Assembly (NCBI RefSeq): GCF_002257645.1
Contig: NZ_NQMO01000009.1
Coordinates: 1 to 64,000, forward strand
DNA length: 64,000 nucleotides
Direction of reading: 5' to 3'
Origin: Paenibacillus sp. XY044
Lineage (GTDB): Bacteria; Bacillota; Bacilli; Paenibacillales; Paenibacillaceae
This document shows, one piece after another, positions 54,257 to 62,962 of this stretch. The notes below the pieces were generated by a model, which did no database searches, had not been told where the DNA came from, and saw only the letters and a list, made by a program, of their open reading frames with translations. How positions within the stretch are numbered: position 1 is the stretch's first letter; the number at the start of each line of letters is the position of its first letter. A program made the position numbers and the translations under genes.

Positions 54257-56863
54257 TTAGAATTTGCCGTAGAAGGCGTTCCGGTAAACGTCTGCCAGTT
54301 CGCTGACCAGCGGCATCCTCGGGTTGGCCGTCGTGCACTGGTCTTCAAACGCACGGTCTGCCAAATAATCCACGTTGGATTCGAAATCGGCCGGATCAAA
54401 ACCGAGATCCTGGAATTTCTCCGGAATGCCGAGTGACTGGTTCAGCTTGCGCACCGCGTCAATCAAGCTGTTGACGCCTTCCTCCGTATTCCGGGCCGGC
54501 AGGCCGAGCATGCGGGCGATTTCCGCATAGCGCAGATCGGCCACGAAATGGTTGTATTTCGGGAACGAAGCGAACTTCGTCGGTTTCTGCGCGTTGTACC
54601 GGATGACATGCGGCATCAGGATCGCATTCGTCCGTCCGTGGGCCGTATGGTACTGGCCGCCCCACTTGTGGGCCAGGCTGTGGTTGATGCCAAGGAATGC
54701 ATTGGCAAATGCCATGCCGGCGATCGTCGACGCGTTGTGCATCTTCTCCCTTGCCAGCGGATCCGCCGTGTGGAAGGACTTCTCCAGATTTTCGAACACC
54801 AGCCGGATCGCATGAAGAGCCAGCCCGTCGGTGTAATCGCTCGCCATAACGGATACGTACGCTTCGATGGCATGCGTGAGGACGTCCATCCCGGTGTCGG
54901 CCACCGCCGTTTTCGGCAGGCTGTACACGAATTCCGGATCGATGATCGCCACGTCCGGCGTCAGCTCGTAGTCCGCGAGTGGATACTTCGTGTTCCCCTC
55001 CTTCTTGTCCGTGATGACCGCAAAGGAGGTCACTTCCGAACCGGTGCCCGAAGTGGTCGGAATGGCTACAAACTGGGCCTTTTCGCCAAGCCGCGGATAC
55101 TTATAGACCCGCTTGCGGATATCCATGAACTTCTGCTTCAGCGAATGGAAGCTGGTATCCGGATATTCGTAGAAGAGCCACATCGCCTTGGCCGCATCCA
55201 TCGGGGAACCGCCACCGAGCGCGATAATACAGTCGGGCTTAAAGCTCTCCATCAGCTTCTTGCCGCGCTCTACCGTCTCGACGGACGGATCCGGCTCCAC
55301 GTCGGAGAACACTTCGACCGCTACCGGGTTGACGCGTTTGCGCAGGTAGTATTCCACCTTCTCGACATAGCCCAGCTTGACCATCATGGCGTCGGTGACG
55401 ACCAGCACGCGGGAAATGTTCGGCATTTTCTCGAGGTACTGCGTCGCGCCCTTCTCGAAGTAAACCTTCGGCGGAACCTTGAACCACTGCATGTTCACCG
55501 TCCGGTAGGCCACGCGCTTGACGTTGATCAAGTTCACCGACGTGACGTTGGACGTCGTCGAGTTGTGCCCGTACGAACCGCAGCCGAGCGTCAGCGACGG
55601 CAGGTTCGTGTTGTAGATGTCGCCGATCGCCCCGTGCGTCGAAGGCGAGTTGACGATCACGCGCCCGGTCTGCAGGCGGTTGGCGAACGCCTGGATGACG
55701 GCGTCATCGTTCGAATGGATCACGGAGGAGTGTCCCATGCCGCCGAATTGGACCACTTCGGCCGCGCGCTCGATGCCCTGCGCCGCCGTTTTGACCTTAT
55801 AGCAGGCAAGAACCGGGCTCAGCTTCTCTGCGGACAGCGGGTAAGCCGGACCTACGCCCGCCAGCTCGGCCACGAGGATTTTGGTGTCCTGCGGGACCTG
55901 GATGCCGGCCATTTCGGCGATTTTTACCGCCGGCTGGCCGACGATGACCCCGTTCACCGCGCACTTCTCGCTGTTAATGACCAGCTTGGACACAGCCTCA
56001 GTCTCGGCCTTGTTCAGGAAGTAGCAGCCGCTGTCCTTCATCAGCTTCCGGACCTGGTCGTATACCGGCTCCTCGATAATGACCGCCTGCTCGGAAGCGC
56101 AGATCATGCCGTTGTCGAACGTCTTCGAGAGGATCAGATCCGTAACGGCCTGCTTCAAATCCGCAGACTGCTCAATGAAGCAGGGAACGTTGCCCGGACC
56201 GACGCCAAGTGCGGGTTTGCCTGTGCTGTATGCGGATTTCACCATCGCCGATCCTCCGGTTGCCAGCACCAGCGCCACGTCGGGATGGTTCATCAGCAGC
56301 TGCGTCGCTTCGAGGGATGGCGTCTCAATCCACTGCACGCAGTGCTCCGGCGCGCCGGCCGCAATTCCGGCGTCACGCAGCGTGCGGGCCGCTTCCGCGC
56401 TGCACTTCTGGGCGGAAGGGTGGAAGGCGAAAATGACCGGATTGCGCGTCTTCGTTGCGATCAGCGTCTTGAACATGGTCGTGGACGTCGGGTTCGTGAC
56501 CGGCGTAACACCGGCGATGATACCTACCGGCTCTGCGACCTTCTTGTAGCTCTCGAACGCGTTCTCCTCGATAACGCCGACCGTCTTGTCATGCTTGATG
56601 CTGTGATAGATGTATTCCGTCGCGAATATATTCTTGGTGATTTTGTCCTCATATACGCCCCGGCCGGTCTCTTCGACCGCCATCTTCGCGAGCGGCATGT
56701 GCCGATCCAAACCGGCCAGCGCCATCGTCTGCACGATTGCGTCGATTTCCTCTTGATTCATGTTCAGGTAAGCTTCCTGCGCCTTCCTGGCGCGGGTGAC
56801 CAATCGGTTCACTTCTTCTTGGGCGGAGTTCTTTGTTTCCAGCTTGCTTTCTTTAACAGCCAT
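54257..56863 (-). CDS. adhE: Bifunctional acetaldehyde-CoA/alcohol dehydrogenase
   Basis: 868 residues, full length. The N-terminal aldehyde dehydrogenase half has its catalytic Cys in NGMICASEQ; the C-terminal iron alcohol dehydrogenase half has GGGSPMDAAKAMW, THAIEAYVS and the metal ligands in NHSLAHKWGGQYHTAHG. It turns acetyl-CoA to ethanol and regenerates NAD in fermentation. AAGGAGGAG precedes the ATG. Its Fnr box and -10 are well placed. Confidence 0.97.
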   Translation of the reverse strand: MAVKESKLETKNSAQEEVNRLVTRARKAQEAYLNMNQEEIDAIVQTMALAGLDRHMPLAKMAVEETGRGVYEDKITKNIFATEYIYHSIKHDKTVGVIEENAFESYKKVAEPVGIIAGVTPVTNPTSTTMFKTLIATKTRNPVIFAFHPSAQKCSAEAARTLRDAGIAAGAPEHCVQWIETPSLEATQLLMNHPDVALVLATGGSAMVKSAYSTGKPALGVGPGNVPCFIEQSADLKQAVTDLILSKTFDNGMICASEQAVIIEEPVYDQVRKLMKDSGCYFLNKAETEAVSKLVINSEKCAVNGVIVGQPAVKIAEMAGIQVPQDTKILVAELAGVGPAYPLSAEKLSPVLACYKVKTAAQGIERAAEVVQFGGMGHSSVIHSNDDAVIQAFANRLQTGRVIVNSPSTHGAIGDIYNTNLPSLTLGCGSYGHNSTTSNVTSVNLINVKRVAYRTVNMQWFKVPPKVYFEKGATQYLEKMPNISRVLVVTDAMMVKLGYVEKVEYYLRKRVNPVAVEVFSDVEPDPSVETVERGKKLMESFKPDCIIALGGGSPMDAAKAMWLFYEYPDTSFHSLKQKFMDIRKRVYKYPRLGEKAQFVAIPTTSGTGSEVTSFAVITDKKEGNTKYPLADYELTPDVAIIDPEFVYSLPKTAVADTGMDVLTHAIEAYVSVMASDYTDGLALHAIRLVFENLEKSFHTADPLAREKMHNASTIAGMAFANAFLGINHSLAHKWGGQYHTAHGRTNAILMPHVIRYNAQKPTKFASFPKYNHFVADLRYAEIARMLGLPARNTEEGVNSLIDAVRKLNQSLGIPEKFQDLGFDPADFESNVDYLADRAFEDQCTTANPRMPLVSELADVYRNAFYGKF

Positions 56864-56916
56864 CGTTTTCTCCTCCTTGGAGACCTTTGCCGGTCCCTCA
56901 TCACCTTGATGAGTTC

Positions 56917-56960
56917 ATCCTACTGGAACACCGGGGAGGCTAACTATGAGATTACTCACA
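56917..56960 (-). promoter_or_regulatory. Fnr-type promoter of adhE
   Basis: TATGA-GATTAC-TCACA (56945-56960); -10 TAGGAT (56922-56917) is 33 bp from the box centre, giving about -41.5 for the box. Confidence 0.8.
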
Positions 56961-57040
56961 TCGATCTAAAAATTTTATAGGTCCGAAAAATGCGGCGCTA
57001 AGGCGCTTTTTCAGGACCGTCCATACAGTGGGGAACATAC

Positions 57041-57064
57041 CGATCTATCGACGTACTCTTCAGT
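57041..57064 (+). repeat. Fragment of the window-start repeat
   Basis: ATCTATCGACGTACTCTTCA matches the hairpin end and start of the repeat unit (TCTATCGACGTACCTTCA). Again it lies just past the terminator of a minus-strand gene (hpf). Confidence 0.45.
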
Positions 57065-57083
57065 TCTGCGAAATTCTATCATC

Positions 57084-57122
57084 TAAAAAAAATACCGAAT
57101 GGAGCTATGGCTCTCCATTCGG
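57084..57122 (-). terminator. Terminator of hpf
   Basis: CCGAATGGAG (57095-57104) pairs with CTCCATTCGG (57113-57122); A-run 57085-57092 gives the U-tract on the minus strand. Confidence 0.85.
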
Positions 57123-57176
57123 CGCAAAGGAATAGCAGTTAGGAGTCATCAAGACATTGAAGACAACAAACCTGGC

Positions 57177-57722
57177 TTAATCAGCAAAGAGGTGCCCGTA
57201 AGTGCCGTCCGCCCTGCGGTAAACGACCTCCTCACGGTTGGTATCCCGATTCAAGAAAAGATGGAAGTTGTGGTCCAGCATGTTCATCTGCAGCACGGCC
57301 TCCTGCAGATCCACCGGCTTCATCACAAGCCGCTTTTCTTTTGCAATGACAAAGGCTTCCTCCGGTGCTTCCGGCTCCGGCCATCCGCCGTCCGGCGTGC
57401 CGCCGCCGACCACGCGGCCTTGGCTGCGCAGCTTGCGGCGCGCCCGCTCCTTGTATTTCCGAAGCTTGCGGTCCAGCTTATCCGCGGCTTGATCGATGGC
57501 GGCATACATGTCCGCATCCTTCACTTCGACCCGAAAGACCATGCCGTGATAGGGAACGGTAGCTTCAACGACATGCTCCTGTTTCCGGGCCTGCAGCAGC
57601 AGCGTAACGTGGATAGGAACCGTCTCGTCAAACCAGGATTGGGCCGAGCCGATCTTCTGCTCGGCATACGCCTGCAGTGCCGGTGTCACTTCAAAATGTT
57701 TGCCATGAATGTGTGTAGCCAT
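57177..57722 (-). CDS. hpf: Ribosome hibernation promoting factor, long form
   Basis: 181 residues. An N-terminal S30AE domain (THIHGKHFEVTPALQAYAEQKI, VEVKDADMYAAIDQAADKLDRKL), a linker, and the C-terminal dimerisation domain (KPVDLQEAVLQMNMLDHNFHLF, VYRRADGTYGHL). Long HPF joins 70S ribosomes into inactive 100S pairs. ATG at 57722, eight bases after AAGGAGG. A perfect Fnr palindrome with a TACAAT -10 suggests ribosome hibernation is switched on without oxygen. Confidence 0.94.
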   Translation of the reverse strand: MATHIHGKHFEVTPALQAYAEQKIGSAQSWFDETVPIHVTLLLQARKQEHVVEATVPYHGMVFRVEVKDADMYAAIDQAADKLDRKLRKYKERARRKLRSQGRVVGGGTPDGGWPEPEAPEEAFVIAKEKRLVMKPVDLQEAVLQMNMLDHNFHLFLNRDTNREEVVYRRADGTYGHLFAD

Positions 57723-57765
57723 GGGATCTGCCTCCTTCAACGGGAAAGGACTCTTGCATGACTCT

Positions 57766-57809
57766 ATTGTAAAGCGGCCTGCCACACTGCGCTGTGAAAA
57801 ATATCACAC
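57766..57809 (-). promoter_or_regulatory. Fnr-type promoter of hpf
   Basis: TGTGA-AAAATA-TCACA (57794-57809), a perfect consensus match; -10 TACAAT (57771-57766) is 33 bp from the box centre. Confidence 0.85.
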
Positions 57810-57869
57810 CCTTGAACAAAAACGGCTCGGTCCTGCGCATGACTGCCTCCTTGACGAAGAGTAGACCCC

Positions 57870-58259
57870 TTAAACATGCTTCGTCTGTTTTCGCGGCAGC
57901 CGGTGCAATTTCTGCATTTTCCCTTTCAGCTTCAGCAGCGCAAACGAGCCCGCAAACCAGCCCATAAGTCCCAGCAGCAAGCTGGGCCACCAGGCATCCG
58001 TTATTTTCAGGGCATACCAGACCGTAACGACGCAAACGGCGCAGCCGGTCATCCCGTATACCGATCCCCGGGCAACCGCGGCCGCCTTTTCTGACCCCTG
58101 ACTGATGCCGACCATCAGCACAGCGACGACCATCACGGCGGGAAACGCCGCGAAAATGCCGCCAAGCGCCTTCCACGGCAGCAGGACCGATGCCATATAG
58201 CTCAATACGACCGCCAGCCCGCCCAAAACGAACCGAAGCAGCAGCTCCCGAAATTTCAT
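57870..58259 (-). CDS. DUF3147-like membrane protein (second of a pair)
   Basis: 129 residues with four membrane helices. LGGIFAAFPAVMVVAVLMVGI repeats the signature of its neighbour (GGIFAAFPAVFLAALLTM), so the two are paralogues, probably forming a heteromer. A basic tail ends the protein (KLHRLPRKQTKHV). ATG at 58259 after GAAGGGGGAAA, 15 bases from the upstream gene. Function unknown. Confidence 0.8.
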   Translation of the reverse strand: MKFRELLLRFVLGGLAVVLSYMASVLLPWKALGGIFAAFPAVMVVAVLMVGISQGSEKAAAVARGSVYGMTGCAVCVVTVWYALKITDAWWPSLLLGLMGWFAGSFALLKLKGKMQKLHRLPRKQTKHV

Positions 58260-58273
58260 TTCATTTTCCCCCT

Positions 58274-58636
58274 TCACAAGCTGAACAGCATATAGGATAT
58301 CGTGAACGAGACAAGCAGCCAGCCGCCTACGGAAATGGTCAGTCCTTTCTTCCAACCCCTGCTGGTGCACAAATAACCTACCGCCGCGGCGCACGCCACG
58401 TTAATCGCCATTCCGATCAAAGCCCCTTGGGACAAATCGATGGAATGGGCGACCAGCTCTTGGGCGCCGTAATCGAACCTCATCGTCAGCAGCGCCGCCA
58501 GAAAAACGGCGGGAAACGCAGCAAAAATGCCGCCGATGGCCCCTCCCGTCCGTTTGGCAATAAGCGATGCCACCACTACGGCTCCGCCCCCGAGAACGAA
58601 CCGCAGCAGAATGCCTATCAGCGATATATGAGCCAT
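58274..58636 (-). CDS. DUF3147-like membrane protein (first of a pair)
   Basis: 120 residues with four membrane helices; RFVLGGGAVVVASLIAKRTGG then GGIFAAFPAVFLAALLTM. GGGGGAGA precedes the ATG at 58636. Two Fnr-type boxes lie upstream, one well placed for activation and one close to the ribosome site. Function unknown; small transporter halves of this kind could export a fermentation product (inference only). Confidence 0.82.
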   Translation of the reverse strand: MAHISLIGILLRFVLGGGAVVVASLIAKRTGGAIGGIFAAFPAVFLAALLTMRFDYGAQELVAHSIDLSQGALIGMAINVACAAAVGYLCTSRGWKKGLTISVGGWLLVSFTISYMLFSL

Positions 58637-58658
58637 TTCCGATCTCCCCCATCCCATT

Positions 58659-58674
58659 TGTGAAAATAATCACT
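58659..58674. promoter_or_regulatory. Fnr box downstream of the DUF3147 promoter
   Basis: TGTGA-AAATAA-TCACT, centred about 20 bases after the start site predicted from the promoter at 58691-58733. This position would suit repression or autogenous fine tuning. Confidence 0.65.
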
Positions 58675-58690
58675 TTATAAATCCGAACCC

Positions 58691-58733
58691 ATCATAGCAC
58701 ACAGCTCGATAAGGTTCTGTAATCTGCATCACA
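58691..58733 (-). promoter_or_regulatory. Fnr-type promoter of the DUF3147 pair
   Basis: TGTAA-TCTGCA-TCACA (58718-58733, one mismatch); -10 TATGAT (58696-58691) is 32 bp from the box centre. Confidence 0.7.
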
Positions 58734-59046
58734 GCCACGCCCAGGACAGGAATAAAGCACATGCCCATACCAACATCTCTTGAATACGGAAGCTGGCGCC
58801 GAAATCGCCGAAACTCTGCCGCGGCACAGTTTCGGGCTTGTCGAGGCCATAGGCATCCCTTAACCGATTTGCTTCATTATCTGGCAGCTTTGCTGAATTT
58901 TCGGAATTCCTGACCATGGATAAAGGGTTGTGTTTCGCCCACAGGGTTTCTTCCGATGGCGATAACCCCGAAGCTTGAACCCTCCCCAGGTTTGCCGGCA
59001 GCCAAAAGGCGCAAATCAGCATCAAGACAAGCATTTTTTTGATCAT
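58729..59046 (-). CDS. Small secreted or membrane protein, unknown
   Basis: 105 residues. Signal peptide MIKKMLVLMLICAFWLPANL ending near VQA, a polar middle, and a hydrophobic C-terminus (MLVWACALFLSWAWL) that may anchor it. No family recognised. ATG at 59046 with GGAG seven bases upstream. Its 3' end overlaps the upstream Fnr box of the DUF3147 pair. Confidence 0.6.
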   Translation of the reverse strand: MIKKMLVLMLICAFWLPANLGRVQASGLSPSEETLWAKHNPLSMVRNSENSAKLPDNEANRLRDAYGLDKPETVPRQSFGDFGASFRIQEMLVWACALFLSWAWL

Positions 59047-59256
59047 GACTACTCTCCATTTACGATAGGTTAAGTAGACGATCCCCCGAGGCATCCGCTG
59101 TTTATGAGCAAAAAACAGGACCCCTGAGGTCCTGTTTTGGAAGGCATTGCTAGTTAATAGATTTCTGCTTGTGAAAAGCTTACCGAAATAGAGACAACTC
59201 CAATTTAATTGTGGTAACATTTAACAAAAATAAGAATCGGAGGATCTCATCCATTT

Positions 59257-59535
59257 ATGCTAAAGTACATCGCTTTACCTTTGATCTTTGCCGTTTGTTT
59301 TGTTCTCATCCAAACCGGGATTCAGATGGGCCTCGGCATGTATATGACCCAAAAACATACGACGAACATGATGGTCGAATATGACCCTGCAAGTGCGGAA
59401 TCCTTGCCGTCCAAAGTTGAATTCGGTTCCGACCGGCCGCGGATCACGCCCCAAAAAATAACGGTATGGTTGATTTCTCTCGTGATTTCAGCCGCCATTG
59501 CATACCTGTTTCACCGGTTCGTTTTCAAAACATGA
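59257..59535 (+). CDS. Small two-helix membrane protein, unknown
   Basis: 92 residues: an N-terminal helix (YIALPLIFAVCFVLIQTGI), a polar loop of about 45 residues and a C-terminal helix (VWLISLVISAAIAYLFHRFVF). No family recognised. CGGAGGA precedes the ATG by about 13 bases. Confidence 0.6.
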   Translation: MLKYIALPLIFAVCFVLIQTGIQMGLGMYMTQKHTTNMMVEYDPASAESLPSKVEFGSDRPRITPQKITVWLISLVISAAIAYLFHRFVFKT

Positions 59536-59560
59536 CGACGGACGCCGGCACGAATGATGA

Positions 59561-60916
59561 TCAGGATCGCGCACTCGAATCGGCAAGCTGATCCTTCATC
59601 AGTCGAAGCTCTTCATCATCCGGATCAAGGGCTAATGCCAAATCAACGATGGATGCGGCGCTGCCCGGTTCCCCGTGCCGGAGCAGACTGCCAGCAATGC
59701 TCAGGAAGCTGAAATCGGACTCGTACGGTACATAACCAGGCTTTGACCGGTGCTCGCTGCCTGACTTGTATGCGCTCAAGGCTGACTCTATTCCCTCCGC
59801 GGCCAATACTCCGGCCGCATGCATCGTCAGCGAACGCGGAATCACTTCGACCCGCTCCCCAAGCAGCACATCCAGGATCGCATTGTTGACCTGATGGAGC
59901 CCAAGGTAATCGGTATTGAACATGAGGGTTACCGCGATTCCCGGTTCGGGCAAGACGACCAGGTTGGAACGAAATCCTGTATCCGACCCGCCGTGCGCTT
60001 TCGCTTCGAGACCTTTATACTGCCCCATAAACCAGCCCAGTCCAATGTGGCGGTAATATCCGAAGTCGTCCGCCGGTGCCTCGCTTTGCCAAAGCTCCTG
60101 AATGCTGGATGTCTGCACGATGGCCTTGGATTCCCATTTTCCCCCGTTTAAGTAAGCCACCGCATAGCTGCACGATTCCGCCGCATTCGTCAGCAAGGTG
60201 GAGCTGGGGCCATGAGCCCGGTTATACGGATAAATGCGGCTAACCTTGGCTCCGAAGGACGAGCCCATTCCCATAATGTGCGGAGTTGCGAGCAGCTCCT
60301 GGTCCGCATCAGGCATCGTGTACGTACTGGTCTCCATGCCAAGCGCATCCAAAATATGCTCCTGCATGTACTGCTCGAAGGAAACCCCCGAGACTTTCGC
60401 GATTACATCACCGAGAACCTCAAAGGCCATGTTGCTGTAAGCTTATGTTCCCTGACCGGGATGCCATAACAACTCCCGGTTCCATACGCTGCGAACGTAA
60501 CGCTCCAGCGCTCCCTCGTCCAGCTGAGGCCGGTCCCATTCATAATCGTCCTCATCCGGCATGCCGGATGTATGGGTGAGCAAATGCCTGATCGTGATCT
60601 GTTGATATCGCGGATCCTCCAGCCTGAAATACGGCAGGTACGCCGTCACTTTCTCATCCAGATTGATCTGTCCGCGTTCCACCAGCTGCATCACCGCCGT
60701 AGCCACATAGGTTTTGGAAATCGACGCCATGTGAAACAGCGTGTTTCCATCCACCGGGGCTCCAGTCTCTTTATTTTTCACGCCAAATCCTTTGGCATAG
60801 ACCGGTTCGCGATTGTACACGATTCCTACAGCCATGCCAGCCGCCGCTCCGTCCTTCGTAATATAATCATTCAGCAGCTCATCCAGCCGCTTCGTTATTT
60901 GCTCCAAGTTTTGCAT
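59561..60916 (-). pseudogene. Beta-lactamase-family serine hydrolase split by a stop codon
   Basis: The ATG at 60916 (after GGAGG) opens a penicillin-binding/beta-lactamase-like protein with the SxxK motif in MASISKTY. An in-frame TAA at 60445-60443 interrupts it right before AYSNMAF, which holds the second catalytic motif (YxN). The same frame then continues to 59561 with HGGSDTGFRSN as the third motif and a helical C-terminal domain. Without the stop it would be about 451 residues. It is a nonsense mutant, unless the stop is an assembly error. The upstream part alone cannot be active. Confidence 0.82.
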
Positions 60917-61061
60917 CCTAAAGGCCTCCATGGTTCGAATATTTTTTTCTGTTGTCAGCAAATTCGTATCCTTACCAATGGAAACACCGCCTTCCTGAAT
61001 TTCACATGTTAAAAGCGTATCACCCCAGGGATGCGGGCGGCAATGTAATGCATGCTTATAG

Positions 61062-61433
61062 TTATTTTTTCTCGTCGGCCACTGTCGACTCGCTTTGATC
61101 TGCCGTCGATATCAGCTCTTCGTTTCTGACCTCTAATAGATACTCCTTATACACGCGGTCCCTTCCGCCATGCTGGTCGTACCAGTTCTGTATCCGCCGT
61201 ACGTGTTCCTTGTCGCTTCTTATCTTAGCCTCTATTTCCTCGTACTGGCCGCGGCTGTCATATTCCCAAATTGCAAAAATTTCGGTTGTGGCTTCATCAC
61301 GAGGCACCATCCATCTTCCGATCAGGCGGGTACCGTGCTTCAACTGATTCGGCAGATTAGTTTCATTAAAATGGCGGTTAAAAACATTTACAAACTCATT
61401 TTTCACAATGTAAAATTTTCTACGGTAAAACAT
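61062..61433 (-). CDS. NIPSNAP family protein
   Basis: 123 residues. MFYRRKFYIVKNEFVNVFNRHFNETNLPNQ-type start, then RLIGRWMVPRDE and IFAIWEYDS, the ferredoxin-like dimeric alpha/beta-barrel fold of NIPSNAP proteins. Function unknown. ATG at 61433 after AAGGAAGTGA. It follows the next membrane gene by 19 bases, so the two are probably co-transcribed. Confidence 0.8.
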   Translation of the reverse strand: MFYRRKFYIVKNEFVNVFNRHFNETNLPNQLKHGTRLIGRWMVPRDEATTEIFAIWEYDSRGQYEEIEAKIRSDKEHVRRIQNWYDQHGGRDRVYKEYLLEVRNEELISTADQSESTVADEKK

Positions 61434-61452
61434 CCGTTCACTTCCTTCCAGA

Positions 61453-61719
61453 TTATTCAACCCACAATGCAACCCAGATAAACAAGGTATACAGCGTAAC
61501 CAAAACGAAAATGACGCTGACCGGGATCACCCAGATCGTGTGCGTTCTAAAAGGCTGCAGCATTTCAAACAGCTTCTCTTTCCTTGATAGCAGTTTATAC
61601 TCCACTTCGTTTAATAGGTTCTGTACTTTTCGATCCTCCATATGTTGAAAATCGATCCAAAGACGATCGTATTGCTCTTTTAGCTCGTCTTGCTGCGAAC
61701 TGTCTCTTAATAAGGCCAT
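61453..61719 (-). CDS. Small membrane protein with helical N-terminus
   Basis: 88 residues. A charged, coiled-coil-like N-terminal half (SSQQDELKEQYDRLWIDFQH) and one or two C-terminal membrane helices (IWVIPVSVIFVLVTLYTLFIW). AAGGAGG lies eight bases before the ATG. No family recognised. Confidence 0.65.
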   Translation of the reverse strand: MALLRDSSQQDELKEQYDRLWIDFQHMEDRKVQNLLNEVEYKLLSRKEKLFEMLQPFRTHTIWVIPVSVIFVLVTLYTLFIWVALWVE

Positions 61720-62011
61720 ATCTCACGCCTCCTTAGACTCGTCTATCTTTATAAACGCCTCCACGGTGCAAACGTTATGTTTTTTTTCGGCTCACACGCA
61801 AATCAAGATCAGACATCCTGGGGATTGATTTTTATATATGGTAAAATAAAACATCATCGTTCAAAGAAATGGAGGACCCTGCTTATGGAAAAACGGCTGG
61901 ATAAGTTATAACGTGCAACAAGCCGAAAGCGTCGTTTCCTTCGGATTCGCGGACCGCCTTCCTTTATTAATGGCAGTGCAATTCTAAATAACATGGGAGG
62001 TTGAATGCAAC
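61720..62011. other. Intergenic region with a relic start
   Basis: GGAGGACC with ATG at 61885 opens only eight codons before a stop. Nothing else looks coding. It may hold a decayed gene or a leader for the following gene. Confidence 0.35.
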
Positions 62012-62866
62012 ATGCGAAGTGAGCAAGAAATGATGAAACTGCTTTTGGATTATGCAAAACACAATGACCGGATTCGGCTGGTGACTCTGGAAGGATCGCG
62101 TACCAACAAAAATATCCCTCCGGATGCATTCCAGGATTACGACATTTCTTATTTTGTAACCGAGATGGATTCGTTCAAGGAGCATGACGGGTGGCTCGAT
62201 GTTTTGGGAAATCGCGTCATGATGCAAAAACCTGAAGATATGGAGCTTTTTCCACCGGAACTAGGCAATTGGTTCTCCTATCTAATCCACTTGGAAGACG
62301 GCAATAAAGTAGACCTAACCTTGATCCCAGTGAACGAAGTCGAGGATTATTTCACCCACAGCGACGGTTTGGTTGAGGTCCTGCTGGATAAGGATGCTCT
62401 CATCAAAAATGAAGTGATCGCCAATGATCGAAAGTATTGGATTAAAAAACCTACGGCCCGGGAGTTTGATGATTGCTGCAATGAGTTTTGGATGGTTTCA
62501 ACTTACGTGGTCAAGGGGTTGGCGAGAAAAGAAATCCTTTTTGCCATCGACCATTTAAACGAGATTGCGCGGCCGAACTTGTTGAGAATGATGGCTTGGC
62601 AAATCGGCTCAGAGCGGGGGTTTACGTTTAGCGTAGGAAAAAACTTTAAGTTAATCGACCGTTACCTTCCCGATGAAGATTGGGAAACTCTCCTGTCAAC
62701 CTATGCGGAGAACGGGTATAAGCACATGTGGGAGTCCTTATTCAGTTGTTATCAGCTGTTTAGAAAATACTCCAAAGCGGTGTCAAGCCGTCTCGGATAT
62801 CCGTATCCGGATTACGACGAAGCCATTTCAAAGTATACGGAAAACATTTATTCTGCATTGAAGTAA
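62012..62866 (+). CDS. Aminoglycoside 6-adenylyltransferase-like protein (ANT(6) family)
   Basis: 284 residues, the family length. LVTLEGSRTNKN followed by FQDYDISYFV is the nucleotidyltransferase GS-x-DxD site, and KVDLTLIP the third acidic residue. ANT(6)/AadK enzymes adenylate streptomycin; many chromosomal members are untested. GGGAGG precedes the ATG by 11 bases. It ends in a strong bidirectional terminator. Possible intrinsic streptomycin tolerance gene. Confidence 0.9.
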   Translation: MRSEQEMMKLLLDYAKHNDRIRLVTLEGSRTNKNIPPDAFQDYDISYFVTEMDSFKEHDGWLDVLGNRVMMQKPEDMELFPPELGNWFSYLIHLEDGNKVDLTLIPVNEVEDYFTHSDGLVEVLLDKDALIKNEVIANDRKYWIKKPTAREFDDCCNEFWMVSTYVVKGLARKEILFAIDHLNEIARPNLLRMMAWQIGSERGFTFSVGKNFKLIDRYLPDEDWETLLSTYAENGYKHMWESLFSCYQLFRKYSKAVSSRLGYPYPDYDEAISKYTENIYSALK

Positions 62867-62902
62867 ACGAACCGCTATAAGAAAAACCTCTTCTATCATC
62901 CC

Positions 62903-62937
62903 AAAAAAGGCTGGCATCCACCGGATGCCAGCCTTTT
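62903..62937. terminator. Bidirectional terminator after the ANT(6)-like gene
   Basis: GGCTGGCATCC (62909-62919), ACC loop, GGATGCCAGCC (62923-62933), with AAAAAA before and TTTT after. The 35 bases to its left (TATAAGAAAAAC...) resemble the ends of the window-start repeat. Confidence 0.85.
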
Positions 62938-62962
62938 ACTTGCGAAAACTGCTTCAAAACTA

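Noticed and set aside
54548..56980. An 810-codon open frame on the plus strand
   Set aside because: It is antisense to adhE, whose homology is unmistakable. Its protein is His/Arg-rich and has no ribosome site; it is a codon-bias shadow.
56981..57017. Imperfect palindrome GTCC...GGAC upstream of the adhE Fnr box
   Set aside because: The pairing is broken by several mismatches and no function can be tied to it.
60443..60445. TAA as a recoding site in the serine hydrolase
   Set aside because: No stem-loop or known readthrough context is visible; a plain mutation or error is simpler.
61885..61911. An eight-codon frame after GGAGG
   Set aside because: Too short to defend as a gene; no attenuator structure follows.
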